NCBI GenBank assembly: GCA_965279355.1
Contig: OZ257155.1
Span: 2,728,001-2,792,000 of the forward strand
Direction: 5' to 3'
Length of the DNA stretch: 64,000 nt
Source: G965279355 sp965279355
GTDB taxonomy: Bacteria > Pseudomonadota > Alphaproteobacteria > CACIAM-22H2
In this document: positions 45,190 to 53,775 of the stretch, in pieces
Layout: every line of letters starts with the position of its first letter
Position numbering within the stretch: the stretch's first letter is position 1
Program-made: the position numbers and the translations under genes
The notes under the pieces: model-generated
Database searches by the model: none
Seen by the model: only the letters and a program-made list of their open reading frames with translations
Told to the model about the DNA's origin: nothing

Positions 45190-45719
45190 GCCGCACTCCG
45201 CGCCGTCACCCGGTACGGATCGGCAATGCCGAGCCCGCGCAGGATACGAACCTCCAGCGCTTCCATGCGCACGGCATCGGCTTCGCGCTCGTGATCGTGA
45301 CCGATCAGATGCAAGACACCATGCACGACCAGATGCGTGAAATGCGCGGCCAGGGATTTTCCCTGCTCACTTGCTTCCGCTGCGGTCACGCCCAGGGCGA
45401 TGATCACATCGCCCAGCAGGCGCGGCGCCGCGGCCGGGCGCGGACCGCCATCGGCCGGAAAAGACAGAACATTGGTCGGCTTGTCCTTACCGCGCCAGTC
45501 GCGGTTGAGCCGCCGCATGGCGCGGTTATCGGCAAGGACAATGGAAAGTTCCGCCGGTCCCTGGCGGGGCGCTGCGGCGGCAAGCGCCGCCTCAGCGGCA
45601 CGCTTCGCCAAAGTGGAGGCTCGCGGCAGACGCTCCCACGCGCCAGCCTTCACGATGACAGCGATCTGCGGCGCCGGCTTTGCTGCCCGGCGCCGGCTCT
45701 GACTGGCCGCCCGGGTCAT
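45186..45719 (-). CDS. ybeY: Endoribonuclease YbeY (rRNA maturation factor)
   Basis: Zinc-dependent RNase for 16S rRNA 3' maturation and ribosome quality control. The 177-residue product carries HGVLHLIGHDHE with zinc ligands His133, His137 and His143. The upstream family segment LNRDWRGKDKPTNVLSFPAD is at about 71-90. The N-terminal 20 residues are basic and variable. It overlaps phoH and corC by 4 bases each. Confidence 0.96.
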   Translation of the reverse strand: MTRAASQSRRRAAKPAPQIAVIVKAGAWERLPRASTLAKRAAEAALAAAAPRQGPAELSIVLADNRAMRRLNRDWRGKDKPTNVLSFPADGGPRPAAAPRLLGDVIIALGVTAAEASEQGKSLAAHFTHLVVHGVLHLIGHDHEREADAVRMEALEVRILRGLGIADPYRVTARSAA

Positions 45720-46723
45720 TTCTGCCTCGCCGCCCTTGCTGCGCGCTGATCCGCCTCGTAGGCGTCGTACGCGTCGACCATGCGCGACACCAGCGGATGC
45801 CGAACAACGTCAGTCGACGTGAAGTTGATGAAGCTGATTCCGTCGACGCCCTGCAGCGCGTCGACCGCATCGCGCAGACCGGAGCGCATGCCCGGCGGCA
45901 GGTCGACTTGTGAAAGATCGCCGGTGACGACCATGCGGCTGTTTTCGCCGAGACGAGTGAGAAACATCTTCATTTGCATCGCCGTCGTGTTCTGCCCTTC
46001 ATCGAGGATGATGAAGGCATTCGCCAGCGTGCGGCCGCGCATAAACGCGAGCGGCGCGATTTCGATCTCGCCGGAGGTCAGGCGCTTGACCACCTGTTCG
46101 CCCGGCAGCATGTCGTGCAGCGCGTCGTAAAGCGGGCGCAGATAAGGATCGATTTTTTCGCGCAGATCGCCCGGCAAGAACCCAAGGCGCTCGCCCGCCT
46201 CCACTGCCGGACGCGACAGGATGATGCGGTCGACCTTACCGGCGGTCAGCATCTGCACCGCGGTTGCAACCGCCAGATAGGTCTTGCCCGTGCCGGCCGG
46301 GCCAATCCCGAAGACAAGGTCCTTGTCACGCAGCGCCTTCAGATAGGCGACCTGCCCCGCGGTGCGCGGGCCGACATGTTTCTTGCGGGTGTGAATGACG
46401 AGGTTCTCGCTGCCGAACAGATCGGTGCCGGTGCTGGTCACGGCGTCCGTGTCGCTGAGCCGCACCGCTGCATCGATGTCGCCGATCTCGACAGGCATGC
46501 CGCGCCGCAGCCGGTCATAGAGGAACATCAACGCGTCGCGCGCCCGGTCGGCGGCCGAGGGCGGTCCTGAAATCGCAAGCTGATTCCCGCGGGTATGGAG
46601 TGAAACACCCAGTCGCTGCTCGATCCGGGCCAGATGCCGGTCATGCTCTCCATAGAGCAACGGCAGCAAGGTGTTGTCGTCGAATTGCAGATGGAGAGGC
46701 GCTGTGTCGGACGACGATCTCAA
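45716..46723 (-). CDS. phoH: PhoH-like ATPase
   Basis: A P-loop ATPase/possible RNA helicase associated with YbeY. I place the start at a TTG (46723) that overlaps the miaB stop as TTGA, giving 335 residues; upstream codons only re-read miaB. An N-terminal KH-like region (about 20-100) precedes FGIGPAGTGKTYLAVA (Walker A), ILSRPAVEAGERLGFLPGDL and FIILDEGQNTTAMQMKMFLT (Walker B). The order miaB-phoH-ybeY-corC-lnt is strongly conserved. Confidence 0.93.
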   Translation of the reverse strand: MRSSSDTAPLHLQFDDNTLLPLLYGEHDRHLARIEQRLGVSLHTRGNQLAISGPPSAADRARDALMFLYDRLRRGMPVEIGDIDAAVRLSDTDAVTSTGTDLFGSENLVIHTRKKHVGPRTAGQVAYLKALRDKDLVFGIGPAGTGKTYLAVATAVQMLTAGKVDRIILSRPAVEAGERLGFLPGDLREKIDPYLRPLYDALHDMLPGEQVVKRLTSGEIEIAPLAFMRGRTLANAFIILDEGQNTTAMQMKMFLTRLGENSRMVVTGDLSQVDLPPGMRSGLRDAVDALQGVDGISFINFTSTDVVRHPLVSRMVDAYDAYEADQRAARAARQK

Positions 46724-48090
46724 GCCGAAATCCTTTCCGGCGCTGCGGGGGACGAGACATCGCCCTCCGTCTGTACGCCGGCCAAACTGTTGGGGCCACT
46801 CGACAAAATCCTTACCGGACGCACTTGACCGATCCATGACAGCGGCGCCGAAACATGGACCGCCTGCAGATAGGGGGTTCGGCCGATGATCTGCCCTGCA
46901 TGGCGGCCCGGCTTCTCGAACAAAACCGGCAGGGTGCGCCCGACCGAAGCCAGATTGAAGGCATCCTGTTGCTGGCGCACAAGCGCCTGCAGGCGCGCCA
47001 AACGGTCGTCCTTCACATCCTCCGGCACCTGACGATCCAGCGTCGCGGCCGGCGTACCAGGCCTGGAACTGTATTTGAAGGAATATACGCCGGCGCCAAA
47101 CCGTACATCGCGAATCAGCGCGAGGGTTTCCTCGAACTCGGCATCGGTCTCGCCCGGGAAGCCGACGATGAAATCCGACGACAGCGCCAGATCGGGGCGC
47201 GCCTGACGCAGCCGGTCGATGACGCGGAGATACTGCGCGGCCGTGTGACCGCGGTTCATCGCCGCCAGAATACGATCCGCACCCGACTGAACTGGAAGAT
47301 GCAGATACGGCATCAGCTTTTCTTCGTCGCGGTGCGCGGCGACGAGTGCATCATCGACATCGCGCGGATGCGAAGTGGTAAAGCGGATCCGCCGCAGGCC
47401 TTCGATGCGCGCGAGACGGTGGATCAGCGCGCCGAGGCCAAGCGTGTTTCCGTGTTCATCGGTCCCGTGAAAGGCATTCACGTTCTGGCCGAGCAGTGTC
47501 AGTTCGGCCGCCCCGCGCGCGACCAGGGCGCGCGCTTCGCGTTCGATACCCGCGACATCGCGCGAGTATTCGGAGCCGCGCGTATAAGGCACAACGCAGA
47601 AGGTACAGAATTTGTCGCAGCCTTCCTGAATGGTTAGGAACGACGAAACCGGACTCACGGCATCGCCTATCGGCAGCGAGTCGAATTTCGGTTCGGCCGG
47701 AAAATCGGTGTCAAGCACCGCCCCAGCCCCGCGCACCACGCGCGCCACCATTTCCGGCAGCCGGTGATAGGTCTGCGGGCCGAACACCATGTCGACAAAA
47801 GGCGCGCGTCGCAGGATCTCCTCGCCTTCAGCCTGCGCCACGCAGCCGGCAACGGCGATCAGGGCGCCACGCTCCTGTTTGGCCGCGCGCACGCGACCGA
47901 GATCCGAATACACCTTCTCAGCCGCCTTTTCGCGGATGTGGCAGGTGTTGAGGATAATCAGGTCGGCGCCATCGGGAGAATCCGCGGGACCGTAACCGAG
48001 CGGTGCCAGGAGTTCCGCCATGCGGGCGGAATCGTAGACGTTCATCTGGCAACCGTATGATTTTATGTAAAGTTTCTTGCTCAAAAGCAC
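46720..48090 (-). CDS. miaB: tRNA-2-methylthio-N6-dimethylallyladenosine synthase
   Basis: Radical SAM methylthiotransferase acting on A37 of tRNAs. The 456-residue product has an N-terminal UPF0004 domain with cysteines in SYGCQMNVYDS, NTCHIREKAAEK and AVAGCVAQAEG. The radical SAM motif CDKFCTFC, LPVQSGADRILAAMNRGH and a C-terminal TRAM domain follow. The frame opens with GTG at 48090; a TTG two codons later is about as plausible given the position of AAGG. Confidence 0.96.
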   Translation of the reverse strand: MLLSKKLYIKSYGCQMNVYDSARMAELLAPLGYGPADSPDGADLIILNTCHIREKAAEKVYSDLGRVRAAKQERGALIAVAGCVAQAEGEEILRRAPFVDMVFGPQTYHRLPEMVARVVRGAGAVLDTDFPAEPKFDSLPIGDAVSPVSSFLTIQEGCDKFCTFCVVPYTRGSEYSRDVAGIEREARALVARGAAELTLLGQNVNAFHGTDEHGNTLGLGALIHRLARIEGLRRIRFTTSHPRDVDDALVAAHRDEEKLMPYLHLPVQSGADRILAAMNRGHTAAQYLRVIDRLRQARPDLALSSDFIVGFPGETDAEFEETLALIRDVRFGAGVYSFKYSSRPGTPAATLDRQVPEDVKDDRLARLQALVRQQQDAFNLASVGRTLPVLFEKPGRHAGQIIGRTPYLQAVHVSAPLSWIGQVRPVRILSSGPNSLAGVQTEGDVSSPAAPERISA

Positions 48091-48124
48091 CTTGGCGGCG
48101 GCGTTGGGCGATATTGGGGCCAGA

Positions 48125-49009
48125 CTAGCAGGCCCCCCGATTCAAGGCGAGGGGGTCGCGGGATCGATTGCCAAGGGCAGGGCCCCGGAGGGGCTCAGCC
48201 ACAGCGGGGGGCGGAAGGGCGGTTTTTCGGTCCCGGCCGGCATTGGCGGCCTCAAGACCCTCGGCGATGACCTGCTGACAATAGCCGGCCAGTTCCTTGC
48301 GCGACCCGAACTGGGCCAAGGTCACCGGCTCATGAAACTCAAGCACCGCCGTAATGCGTCCCATGCCCAGAGCCTTCCAGAGATGCGGGGCCAGATCCAT
48401 GTCGCCATACCAGGCAACAAAGGGGCGCCACTGGCGGCCAAGCGGCATGCTGTCCAGCCGCGTATAGGCGATCGAGACCGGCTGCACCATCAGCGGCTCG
48501 CCGCGCGCCGCGCGCTCGGCAACGCTGAACAGCGCGCTCTTGAACGGTCGCAGGCGGTTGCCGTCGCTGCTGGTCGCCTCGGCAAACAGCACGAAATTGT
48601 CGCCTTCATCCAAACGCCGCGACAGATCGTCGCGCTCACCCGCCACGCTGGTCGCGCGCCGTTCCACAAACACGGTGCGCTGCAGCTTCGCCAGCCAGCC
48701 AAAGACCGGCCATGACGCGATCTCGCGCTTGGCGACGAAGCAGGTGGGCACCGCTGCCGACAGCGTCTCGATGTCGAGATACGATACGTGATTGGCGACA
48801 AACAATGTCGGCCGTGCCGGCGAGATCGCACCGCGCACGACAATCTCGACACCTAGGATTCGACACACCACGCGATGATAGAGATGCGGCAGCTTGCGCC
48901 CGAGCGGCGATCCTGTCGCCACAAACAGCGCCTGCACCGGCATGAGCGGCAGCGTCCACGCGACGTAGCCCACGGCGCGTATGAATGCCTGGAACGGGGA
49001 GCTTTCCAT
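48125..49009 (-). CDS. olsA: 1-acyl-glycerol-3-phosphate-type acyltransferase, probable OlsA
   Basis: A 294-residue membrane-associated acyltransferase of the PlsC family. The NHxxxxD motif is NHVSYLD, and FAEATSSDGNRLRPFKS is the second conserved block. VFVERRA lies between them. One or two N-terminal hydrophobic stretches anchor it. Because it sits 16 bases downstream of an OlsB-like N-acyltransferase, O-acylation of lyso-ornithine lipid is more likely than phosphatidate synthesis, but that is contextual. The C-terminal 40 residues are Pro/Arg-rich and variable. Confidence 0.85.
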   Translation of the reverse strand: MESSPFQAFIRAVGYVAWTLPLMPVQALFVATGSPLGRKLPHLYHRVVCRILGVEIVVRGAISPARPTLFVANHVSYLDIETLSAAVPTCFVAKREIASWPVFGWLAKLQRTVFVERRATSVAGERDDLSRRLDEGDNFVLFAEATSSDGNRLRPFKSALFSVAERAARGEPLMVQPVSIAYTRLDSMPLGRQWRPFVAWYGDMDLAPHLWKALGMGRITAVLEFHEPVTLAQFGSRKELAGYCQQVIAEGLEAANAGRDRKTALPPPAVAEPLRGPALGNRSRDPLALNRGAC

Positions 49010-49025
49010 CGTTCGCGACCGACGG

Positions 49026-49892
49026 TCAGTCGCCGGTGGACGTCGCGGTCCGACGGTAGTGATTCAGATATTTGTCGGTCAGACGGTCCGTCACCACGAT
49101 GATGCAGACATCTGTCGTGTTGAATTCTGGATCCGCAACGGCGCCTTCGCCAACCAGCCCGCCCAGACGCAGATAGCCTTTGATGAGCGGCGGCAGCGCA
49201 GCGAGCGCCGCGCGCTCGTCGAGCTGGGCGACCGCCGTTTCGGTGTCGATCTCGCTCGGGGCCAATCGATTCATCTCGACATAGCGCCCCGGCAATGCGC
49301 GGGCCCGCAGCGATGGCGGCGCCAGATGGTAGTGGTAGAGATACGAAAGGGACGGCGCCAGAACGTCTGCGTCGGTGCCCGGCAGGCTGGCGCAGCCGAA
49401 CATCAACCGAATGTCGTGCAGAAAGACATAACCGGCGATACCCCGCCACAGGAGCTGCATCGTCGGTCGGGTTCGATACTCGACATCGACGCAGGAGCGT
49501 CCCAGTTCGAGGATCGGTCCCGGCACGGCCAGCAGCGGCGAAATTTCAAATTCGGTCTGGGTATAGAACCCACCGGCCTGCGCTGCCGGCTCTCGCCGGA
49601 GAAGGCGATAGGTACCGACCACGCCGGCAGCACCTTCGCCACGCTTGCGGTCGATTACCAGCAGATGGTCGCAGAACGCATCGAAACGATCACGGTCGCG
49701 CCGCGCCGCTTTTGCCTCGGCGCTCGGCCGTGCCGCCATCTCTTCGTAGAAGACCCGGTAGCGGAGCGCCTGGGCGGCTTCGATCTCGGCCTCGGACTCG
49801 GCAAGCCGGACTTCCAGCGTGCCTGATGTCAGCGCGCCGGTTTCGCCCCCACTGAAGAGGCCGAAACCCTCGCGCTCGGCGCGCGCGGTCAC
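49026..49892 (-). CDS. olsB: Ornithine-acyl-ACP N-acyltransferase (OlsB-like)
   Basis: A GNAT-fold acyltransferase that transfers a 3-hydroxyacyl chain from ACP to the alpha-amino group of ornithine, the first step of ornithine lipid synthesis. The 288-residue product has the family blocks LRYRVFYEEM, FDAFCDHLLVIDR, VVGTYRLLRREPA, ELGRSCVDVEYRTRPTMQLL and IKGYLRLGGLVGEGAVADPEFNT (last given in part as LRLGGLVGEGAV). It overlaps fur by 4 bases and is followed by the OlsA-like gene. Such lipids replace phospholipids under phosphate limitation. Confidence 0.87.
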   Translation of the reverse strand: MTARAEREGFGLFSGGETGALTSGTLEVRLAESEAEIEAAQALRYRVFYEEMAARPSAEAKAARRDRDRFDAFCDHLLVIDRKRGEGAAGVVGTYRLLRREPAAQAGGFYTQTEFEISPLLAVPGPILELGRSCVDVEYRTRPTMQLLWRGIAGYVFLHDIRLMFGCASLPGTDADVLAPSLSYLYHYHLAPPSLRARALPGRYVEMNRLAPSEIDTETAVAQLDERAALAALPPLIKGYLRLGGLVGEGAVADPEFNTTDVCIIVVTDRLTDKYLNHYRRTATSTGD

Positions 49893-50332
49893 GATTTGCG
49901 GCTGCGCGGCGGTGAGCCTCCGGAAGGCTCGCCGCGCGTCCCGAACAATTCGAGACGATGTCCGACCAGCTTGTAGCCAAGCTCGCGCGCCACTTCTTCC
50001 TGAAGCGCCTCGATGCGTGCATTCGCAAATTCGATGACTTCGCCGGTCTTGATATCGATCAGGTGATCGTGATGGCGCTCATCATGCTCTTCATAGCGGG
50101 CGCGGCCATCGCCGAAATCATGCCGCGTGATGATGCTGGCTTCCTCGAGAAGGCGCACCGTGCGGTAAACCGTGGCGATGCTGATCTTGGGATCCACCGC
50201 AGCCGCGCGACGATAGACCTGCTCCACATCGGGATGATCGGTCGCATCGGAAAGAACACGCGCGATGACCCGGCGCTGGCCGGTCATCTTCAGGCCTTTC
50301 TCGATACAAAGTTGCTCAAGGCGCGAAGGCAT
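49889..50332 (-). CDS. fur: Ferric/manganese uptake regulator (Fur/Mur)
   Basis: A 147-residue metalloregulator. The winged helix contains GLKMTGQRRVIARVLSDATD, and SIATVYRTVRLLEEASII is the recognition region. Metal-site residues include His33, and His87-His88-Asp89-His90 in ERHHDHLID. The C-terminal Cys pairs of enterobacterial Fur are absent, as in alphaproteobacterial Fur/Mur, which often responds to manganese because Irr handles iron. Here irr is 20 kb away. It overlaps olsB by 4 bases, so its level may be tied to lipid-gene translation. Confidence 0.93.
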   Translation of the reverse strand: MPSRLEQLCIEKGLKMTGQRRVIARVLSDATDHPDVEQVYRRAAAVDPKISIATVYRTVRLLEEASIITRHDFGDGRARYEEHDERHHDHLIDIKTGEVIEFANARIEALQEEVARELGYKLVGHRLELFGTRGEPSGGSPPRSRKS

Positions 50333-50441
50333 GAAGCTCGACGATCCCTCAAAGGCTGCAAGAGAATTAACTATAGCGGAACGGACTGCGGTCGCCTACC
50401 CGCCTCTCGATCAGCCCGCCGCGAGCGGCCGTCCGGCAGAA

Positions 50442-50852
50442 TCAGCGTTTCCGCTTGCTCTTGGTGCCGAGGCCGAGGTCCCGCGCAAGCTGGCTGCGCT
50501 GCCGCGCGTAGTTCGGCGCAACCATTGGGTAGTCGGCCGGCAGCCCCCAGCGCTCGCGGTATTGCTCGGGCGTAAGCTTATAGGCGGTCTTAAGGTGGCG
50601 CTTCAGCATTTTCAGCTTTTTCCCGTCCTCAAGACAGATGATGTAATCCGGGGTGACGGATTTCTTGATCGGCACAACCGGGTCGAGGCGCGGGGCAATG
50701 GCGGCCGGAGAATCGATGCTCCGCAAGGCCTGATGGACTTGGGCAATCAGCGCGGGAAGGTCGGCCAGAGCCACCGTATTGTTGGCCACGTGGGCCGCCA
50801 CGATCTTTGCCGTGAAAGCGAGAAGATCGCCGTTTTTGTCGTTGTCCGTCAT
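50442..50852 (-). CDS. mucR: MucR/Ros family transcriptional regulator
   Basis: A 136-residue zinc-finger-like regulator (exopolysaccharide, motility and cell-cycle control in alphaproteobacteria). The conserved block is DYIICLEDGKKLKMLKRHL, followed by TAYKLTPEQYRERWGLPADY. Zinc ligands are only partly kept: Cys then Asp (CLED), one His (KRHL) and no second His (HLKTAY where HLMTHY is common). Some family members are known to fold without zinc. The 156-base AT-rich upstream region probably carries its promoter and autoregulatory sites. Confidence 0.93.
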   Translation of the reverse strand: MTDNDKNGDLLAFTAKIVAAHVANNTVALADLPALIAQVHQALRSIDSPAAIAPRLDPVVPIKKSVTPDYIICLEDGKKLKMLKRHLKTAYKLTPEQYRERWGLPADYPMVAPNYARQRSQLARDLGLGTKSKRKR

Positions 50853-51008
50853 TTGCCTGTATCAATCTGTCGGGTGGCCGCAAAGACTACTGCCGTCGAA
50901 TTCAAGGAAAATATAGTGAACTTCTGTTTTCTTTCAATTCGGGAGAATACATGCGGTTAGACAAATATAATATTCCCACCCGCATATCCCTTGGGAATAC
51001 AGCAGAGA

Positions 51009-51470
51009 TCAAGACTTGGCCAGCGATGCGCGCAGGATAAGGGCGGCCGAGGGCACGCGGTTGGGCAGACGATAATAGTCCGGCCGCCGTCCCACCCCGA
51101 CGAATCCGCGCATCGTATACAGCGCGTGGGCAGCGTCATTTGTCTCGTCGACCTCGAGGAAAATTGCCTTGGCCCCGCGGGCGCGGGCGCCCTCCATGCA
51201 CGCCGCCAGCAGACGCGCGGCGATGCCGCGCCGGCGATAATTCGGCAGAACGCAGAGAGTCAGGAGTTCAGCCTCATCCGCGGCGAGCCGCGCCAAGGCG
51301 AACCCAACCGGCGCTTCCGCGACGGCAACGACGGAAAACGCGCCGGCCAGCTGCAGGACCTCGCCCATTGCCTGCGGAGACCACGCATCTTCAAAGCATC
51401 GCGCATGCAAAGCGGACAGAACCTGAAACTGCGCCGGATAGCCGTCCGCAATTGAAATCCCGGTGTTCAT
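51009..51470 (-). CDS. rimI: Ribosomal protein bS18 N-alanine acetyltransferase RimI
   Basis: A GNAT enzyme of 153 residues from the ATG at 51470 (MNTGISIADGYPAQFQVL), which overlaps the tsaB stop (ATGA). Typical segments are LHARCFEDAWSPQAMGEVL, the acetyl-CoA loop LCVLPNYRRRGIAARLLAAC and FLEVDETNDAAHALYTMRGF. It may acetylate bS18 or other protein N-termini. The tsaB-rimI order is conserved. Confidence 0.93.
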   Translation of the reverse strand: MNTGISIADGYPAQFQVLSALHARCFEDAWSPQAMGEVLQLAGAFSVVAVAEAPVGFALARLAADEAELLTLCVLPNYRRRGIAARLLAACMEGARARGAKAIFLEVDETNDAAHALYTMRGFVGVGRRPDYYRLPNRVPSAALILRASLAKS

Positions 51471-52150
51471 GAAACTGTCCGCACCCGCGGCGGAGTTACT
51501 GCCGCGGGATGAAGATAGATCGGTCCCGGCAGTCCGGACGGAAGCGGTGCCCGCGCGGCAAGCGCGGCAATCGACGCCGCATCGGGATGCCGGGCGAAAT
51601 CCTGCACGGCCTGCGCGCCGCGCCGAGTCAGCGCGGCAACCAGAGCGGGCGCGGCATCCCCCGCAACGATAAACCGCGCCCGCGGCCACCGTGATCCGGC
51701 GTCCGCCGCGTAGGCCTCGGGCGCCAGCGCCGCCACGTCATCGAGGGGGTGGCCCTCGGCATCGAAAGCCTGCACATAGGCTTCCGTGCGTTTCGAATCG
51801 AGTGCCACCAGCAGGATCGCACCCTGCCGTTCGGGGCTCGTCACGGCTGCGGCTACCGCCGCCGTGGTCGTGATCCCGATCAGCGGCTTTCCGGTGGCGA
51901 GCGCCAGCCCACGGGCGGTCGCCAGAGCCACCCGCAATCCCGTGAAGTGCCCCGGACCGACCGCCACGGCCAGCCTGTCCATATCGTCGAATGCGAGGCC
52001 TGAGGCCTGCCGCACACGATCCAGCATCGGCAGCATGGCCTCAGCCTGTCCCCGCGGCAGATCGTGGCTCTCCTGGGCGACCACACGCCCGTCGACCCAG
52101 ATCGCGGCCGAACAGGTTGCCGTCGCGGAATCGAAGGCCAGGATTTTCAC
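51467..52150 (-). CDS. tsaB: tRNA threonylcarbamoyladenosine biosynthesis protein TsaB
   Basis: A pseudo-enzyme partner of TsaD in t6A37 synthesis. I set the start at the GTG at 52150 (KILAFDSATATCSAAIWVDG) with GAGGCGGG upstream; the longer TTG-initiated frame adds an unconserved leader. The 227 residues have the ASKHA fold with HDLPRGQAEAMLPMLDRV and AVAVGPGHFTGLRVALATAR. The central glycine-rich segment is intact. It is coupled to rimI. Confidence 0.94.
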   Translation of the reverse strand: MKILAFDSATATCSAAIWVDGRVVAQESHDLPRGQAEAMLPMLDRVRQASGLAFDDMDRLAVAVGPGHFTGLRVALATARGLALATGKPLIGITTTAAVAAAVTSPERQGAILLVALDSKRTEAYVQAFDAEGHPLDDVAALAPEAYAADAGSRWPRARFIVAGDAAPALVAALTRRGAQAVQDFARHPDAASIAALAARAPLPSGLPGPIYLHPAAVTPPRVRTVS

Positions 52151-52207
52151 GCGCCCGCCTCGCCGGTGGCGCGGACCGGTGCTACAAGGCAATCGGGAGT
52201 TTCAGTC

Positions 52208-52777
52208 ATGACAACGCCGCTTGTCCATATCTCAGCCCCGGAATACGACGTCGACATCGACATTGTCTATGCGACACCGCGCAATTTCACCGGTGCGCCG
52301 ATTTATGCACGGGGCGAGGCCTATCTGCATCCCGAAGCCGCCGCGGCACTGCAGCGGGCGATCCTGCTGGCGCGGCCGCACGGCCTGCGCCTCAAGCTCT
52401 TCGATGCTTATCGGCCCACGGAAGCACAGTGGAAAATGTGGGCCCATACGCCCGATCCCAACTTTCTGGCCGATCCAAGGCGGGGCTCGCCGCATTCACG
52501 CGGCGCCGCCGTCGATATCACCTTGGTCGACAGAAACGGCCAGGAACTCGACATGGGCACGGCGTTCGATGCGTTTCAACCCCAGTCCTATCACGCCGCC
52601 ACCGACATTTCGCTCGTGGCACAGCGCAACCGCTTTTTCCTGCTGGGCCTGATGACAGCGGCGGGCTGGGATTTCTACCGCAATGAATGGTGGCACTATC
52701 AGCTCTTCGAGCCGCGGCGATTCCCGCTGCTCTCGGATGCCGTCCTCGAAAACAGTCTGATGGAGAAGCGGGCTTAA
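52208..52777 (+). CDS. D-alanyl-D-alanine dipeptidase (VanX/DdpX family, M15D)
   Basis: A 189-residue zinc dipeptidase starting MTTPLVHISAPEYDVDIDIV. The zinc ligands are His96 and Asp103 in SPHSRGAAVDITL and His163 in NEWWHYQLF, with catalytic Glu160 and the conserved Arg69 in DAYRPTEAQ. No signal peptide is present, so it is cytoplasmic and probably recycles peptidoglycan D-Ala-D-Ala; no vanA/vanH genes are nearby to suggest resistance. Convergent with the glucosaminidase gene, the two stops overlapping by 4 bases. Confidence 0.92.
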   Translation: MTTPLVHISAPEYDVDIDIVYATPRNFTGAPIYARGEAYLHPEAAAALQRAILLARPHGLRLKLFDAYRPTEAQWKMWAHTPDPNFLADPRRGSPHSRGAAVDITLVDRNGQELDMGTAFDAFQPQSYHAATDISLVAQRNRFFLLGLMTAAGWDFYRNEWWHYQLFEPRRFPLLSDAVLENSLMEKRA

Positions 52778-53730
52778 CCCAGCTTGGCGGAGTCGAGCGC
52801 GCGGAGCTTGTTGGCGCGCATGATGCCGCGCACGTCGCGGACATAGTCGGCCTTGCGCTCGGAGTATGCGCCAAGCGTGCCTGCCAGCTCATAGCCGTCG
52901 ATCTGTCCGGTCTTGTTCCGTTGATCCGCGCGCTTGTCGCGATAACGGGCGTACGCCTTGTGCGTATTTAGATTCAGCGCATAGGCCTCAACGGCATGCG
53001 CAAGATGCTCGAAGCTCCGCACAATCGATTTGTCGGTATCGGCGACGACCACCATCTGGCCGAACATCGCACGGCCCTTCTGCGCGCTCCGGCTCGTGCC
53101 CCAGCCGGTTTCGAGCGCCGCCTGGCCAATTGCCAGCGAGGGTGAAACGACGTCGACCCGCTTCAGCAGGGTATCGGTGAGGTTCGGCGCGCGGTGGTCA
53201 GCCAGCCCATAACGACCGGCGAGCGCTTCGAGCCAGGCGATATCTTGCGCCGAGGGCGGACGGCCGCTTTTTTGCCCGTCGTGAATAGCCTGCAATTTTT
53301 GGCGATCGGCAAGGATCCGCTCGTTCTCGAGCAGGACCAGCGGCAGGAGCATCTTCACAAAGACCTCCTTTCGCTGATCGATCGAATCGAGCTCGGACAG
53401 GTCCGACGGCAGGCGGGCTAGGAAGTAGCGCGGAACCGCCGCGCGATCGTTGCGGACGGCATCAAGCGTGTAGCCTCGCTCGACCAGCTCGTCGTAGATC
53501 ACCTCGGCCCGGAGGTCAGTCGTCGGAGCCGCGGCGGGCTTAGCGGACGGCGCCGAAGGCGGGGTAAACAACGCCAGCACGGTCGCTTCCGAACGGCGCT
53601 CGGCGTCGCCCGCAAAAACGCGCCCGCGATCGGCGGCGATGGCCGCCGTCAGCATGGCCGCGATGCCGAAGCTCACGACAATGCGAGCGCGCGAAGCCTG
53701 CTGATAGAGCGACCCGACGGGCGTCGTCAT
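52774..53730 (-). CDS. Bax-like glucosaminidase-domain protein
   Basis: 318 residues with an N-terminal hydrophobic signal/anchor (RIVVSFGIAAMLTAAIAA) and a Pro/Ala linker around 55-70. The C-terminal half is a GH73-like lysozyme fold: SPSLAIGQAALETGWGTSRS provides the catalytic Glu, and YALNLNTHKAYARYRDKRAD and LAGTLGAYSERKADYVRDV follow. Predicted to cleave peptidoglycan glycan strands in the periplasm. It resembles E. coli Bax more than flagellar FlgJ. Confidence 0.87.
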   Translation of the reverse strand: MTTPVGSLYQQASRARIVVSFGIAAMLTAAIAADRGRVFAGDAERRSEATVLALFTPPSAPSAKPAAAPTTDLRAEVIYDELVERGYTLDAVRNDRAAVPRYFLARLPSDLSELDSIDQRKEVFVKMLLPLVLLENERILADRQKLQAIHDGQKSGRPPSAQDIAWLEALAGRYGLADHRAPNLTDTLLKRVDVVSPSLAIGQAALETGWGTSRSAQKGRAMFGQMVVVADTDKSIVRSFEHLAHAVEAYALNLNTHKAYARYRDKRADQRNKTGQIDGYELAGTLGAYSERKADYVRDVRGIMRANKLRALDSAKLG

Positions 53731-53775
53731 GCGATTGAATCTATCATCAATGAAAACAAGGGAACGCTGCAGCCG

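Noticed and set aside
52208..52777. VanX-type vancomycin resistance
   Set aside because: No vanA, vanH or vanRS homologues nearby and no signal of mobility; a chromosomal peptidoglycan-recycling dipeptidase is more likely.
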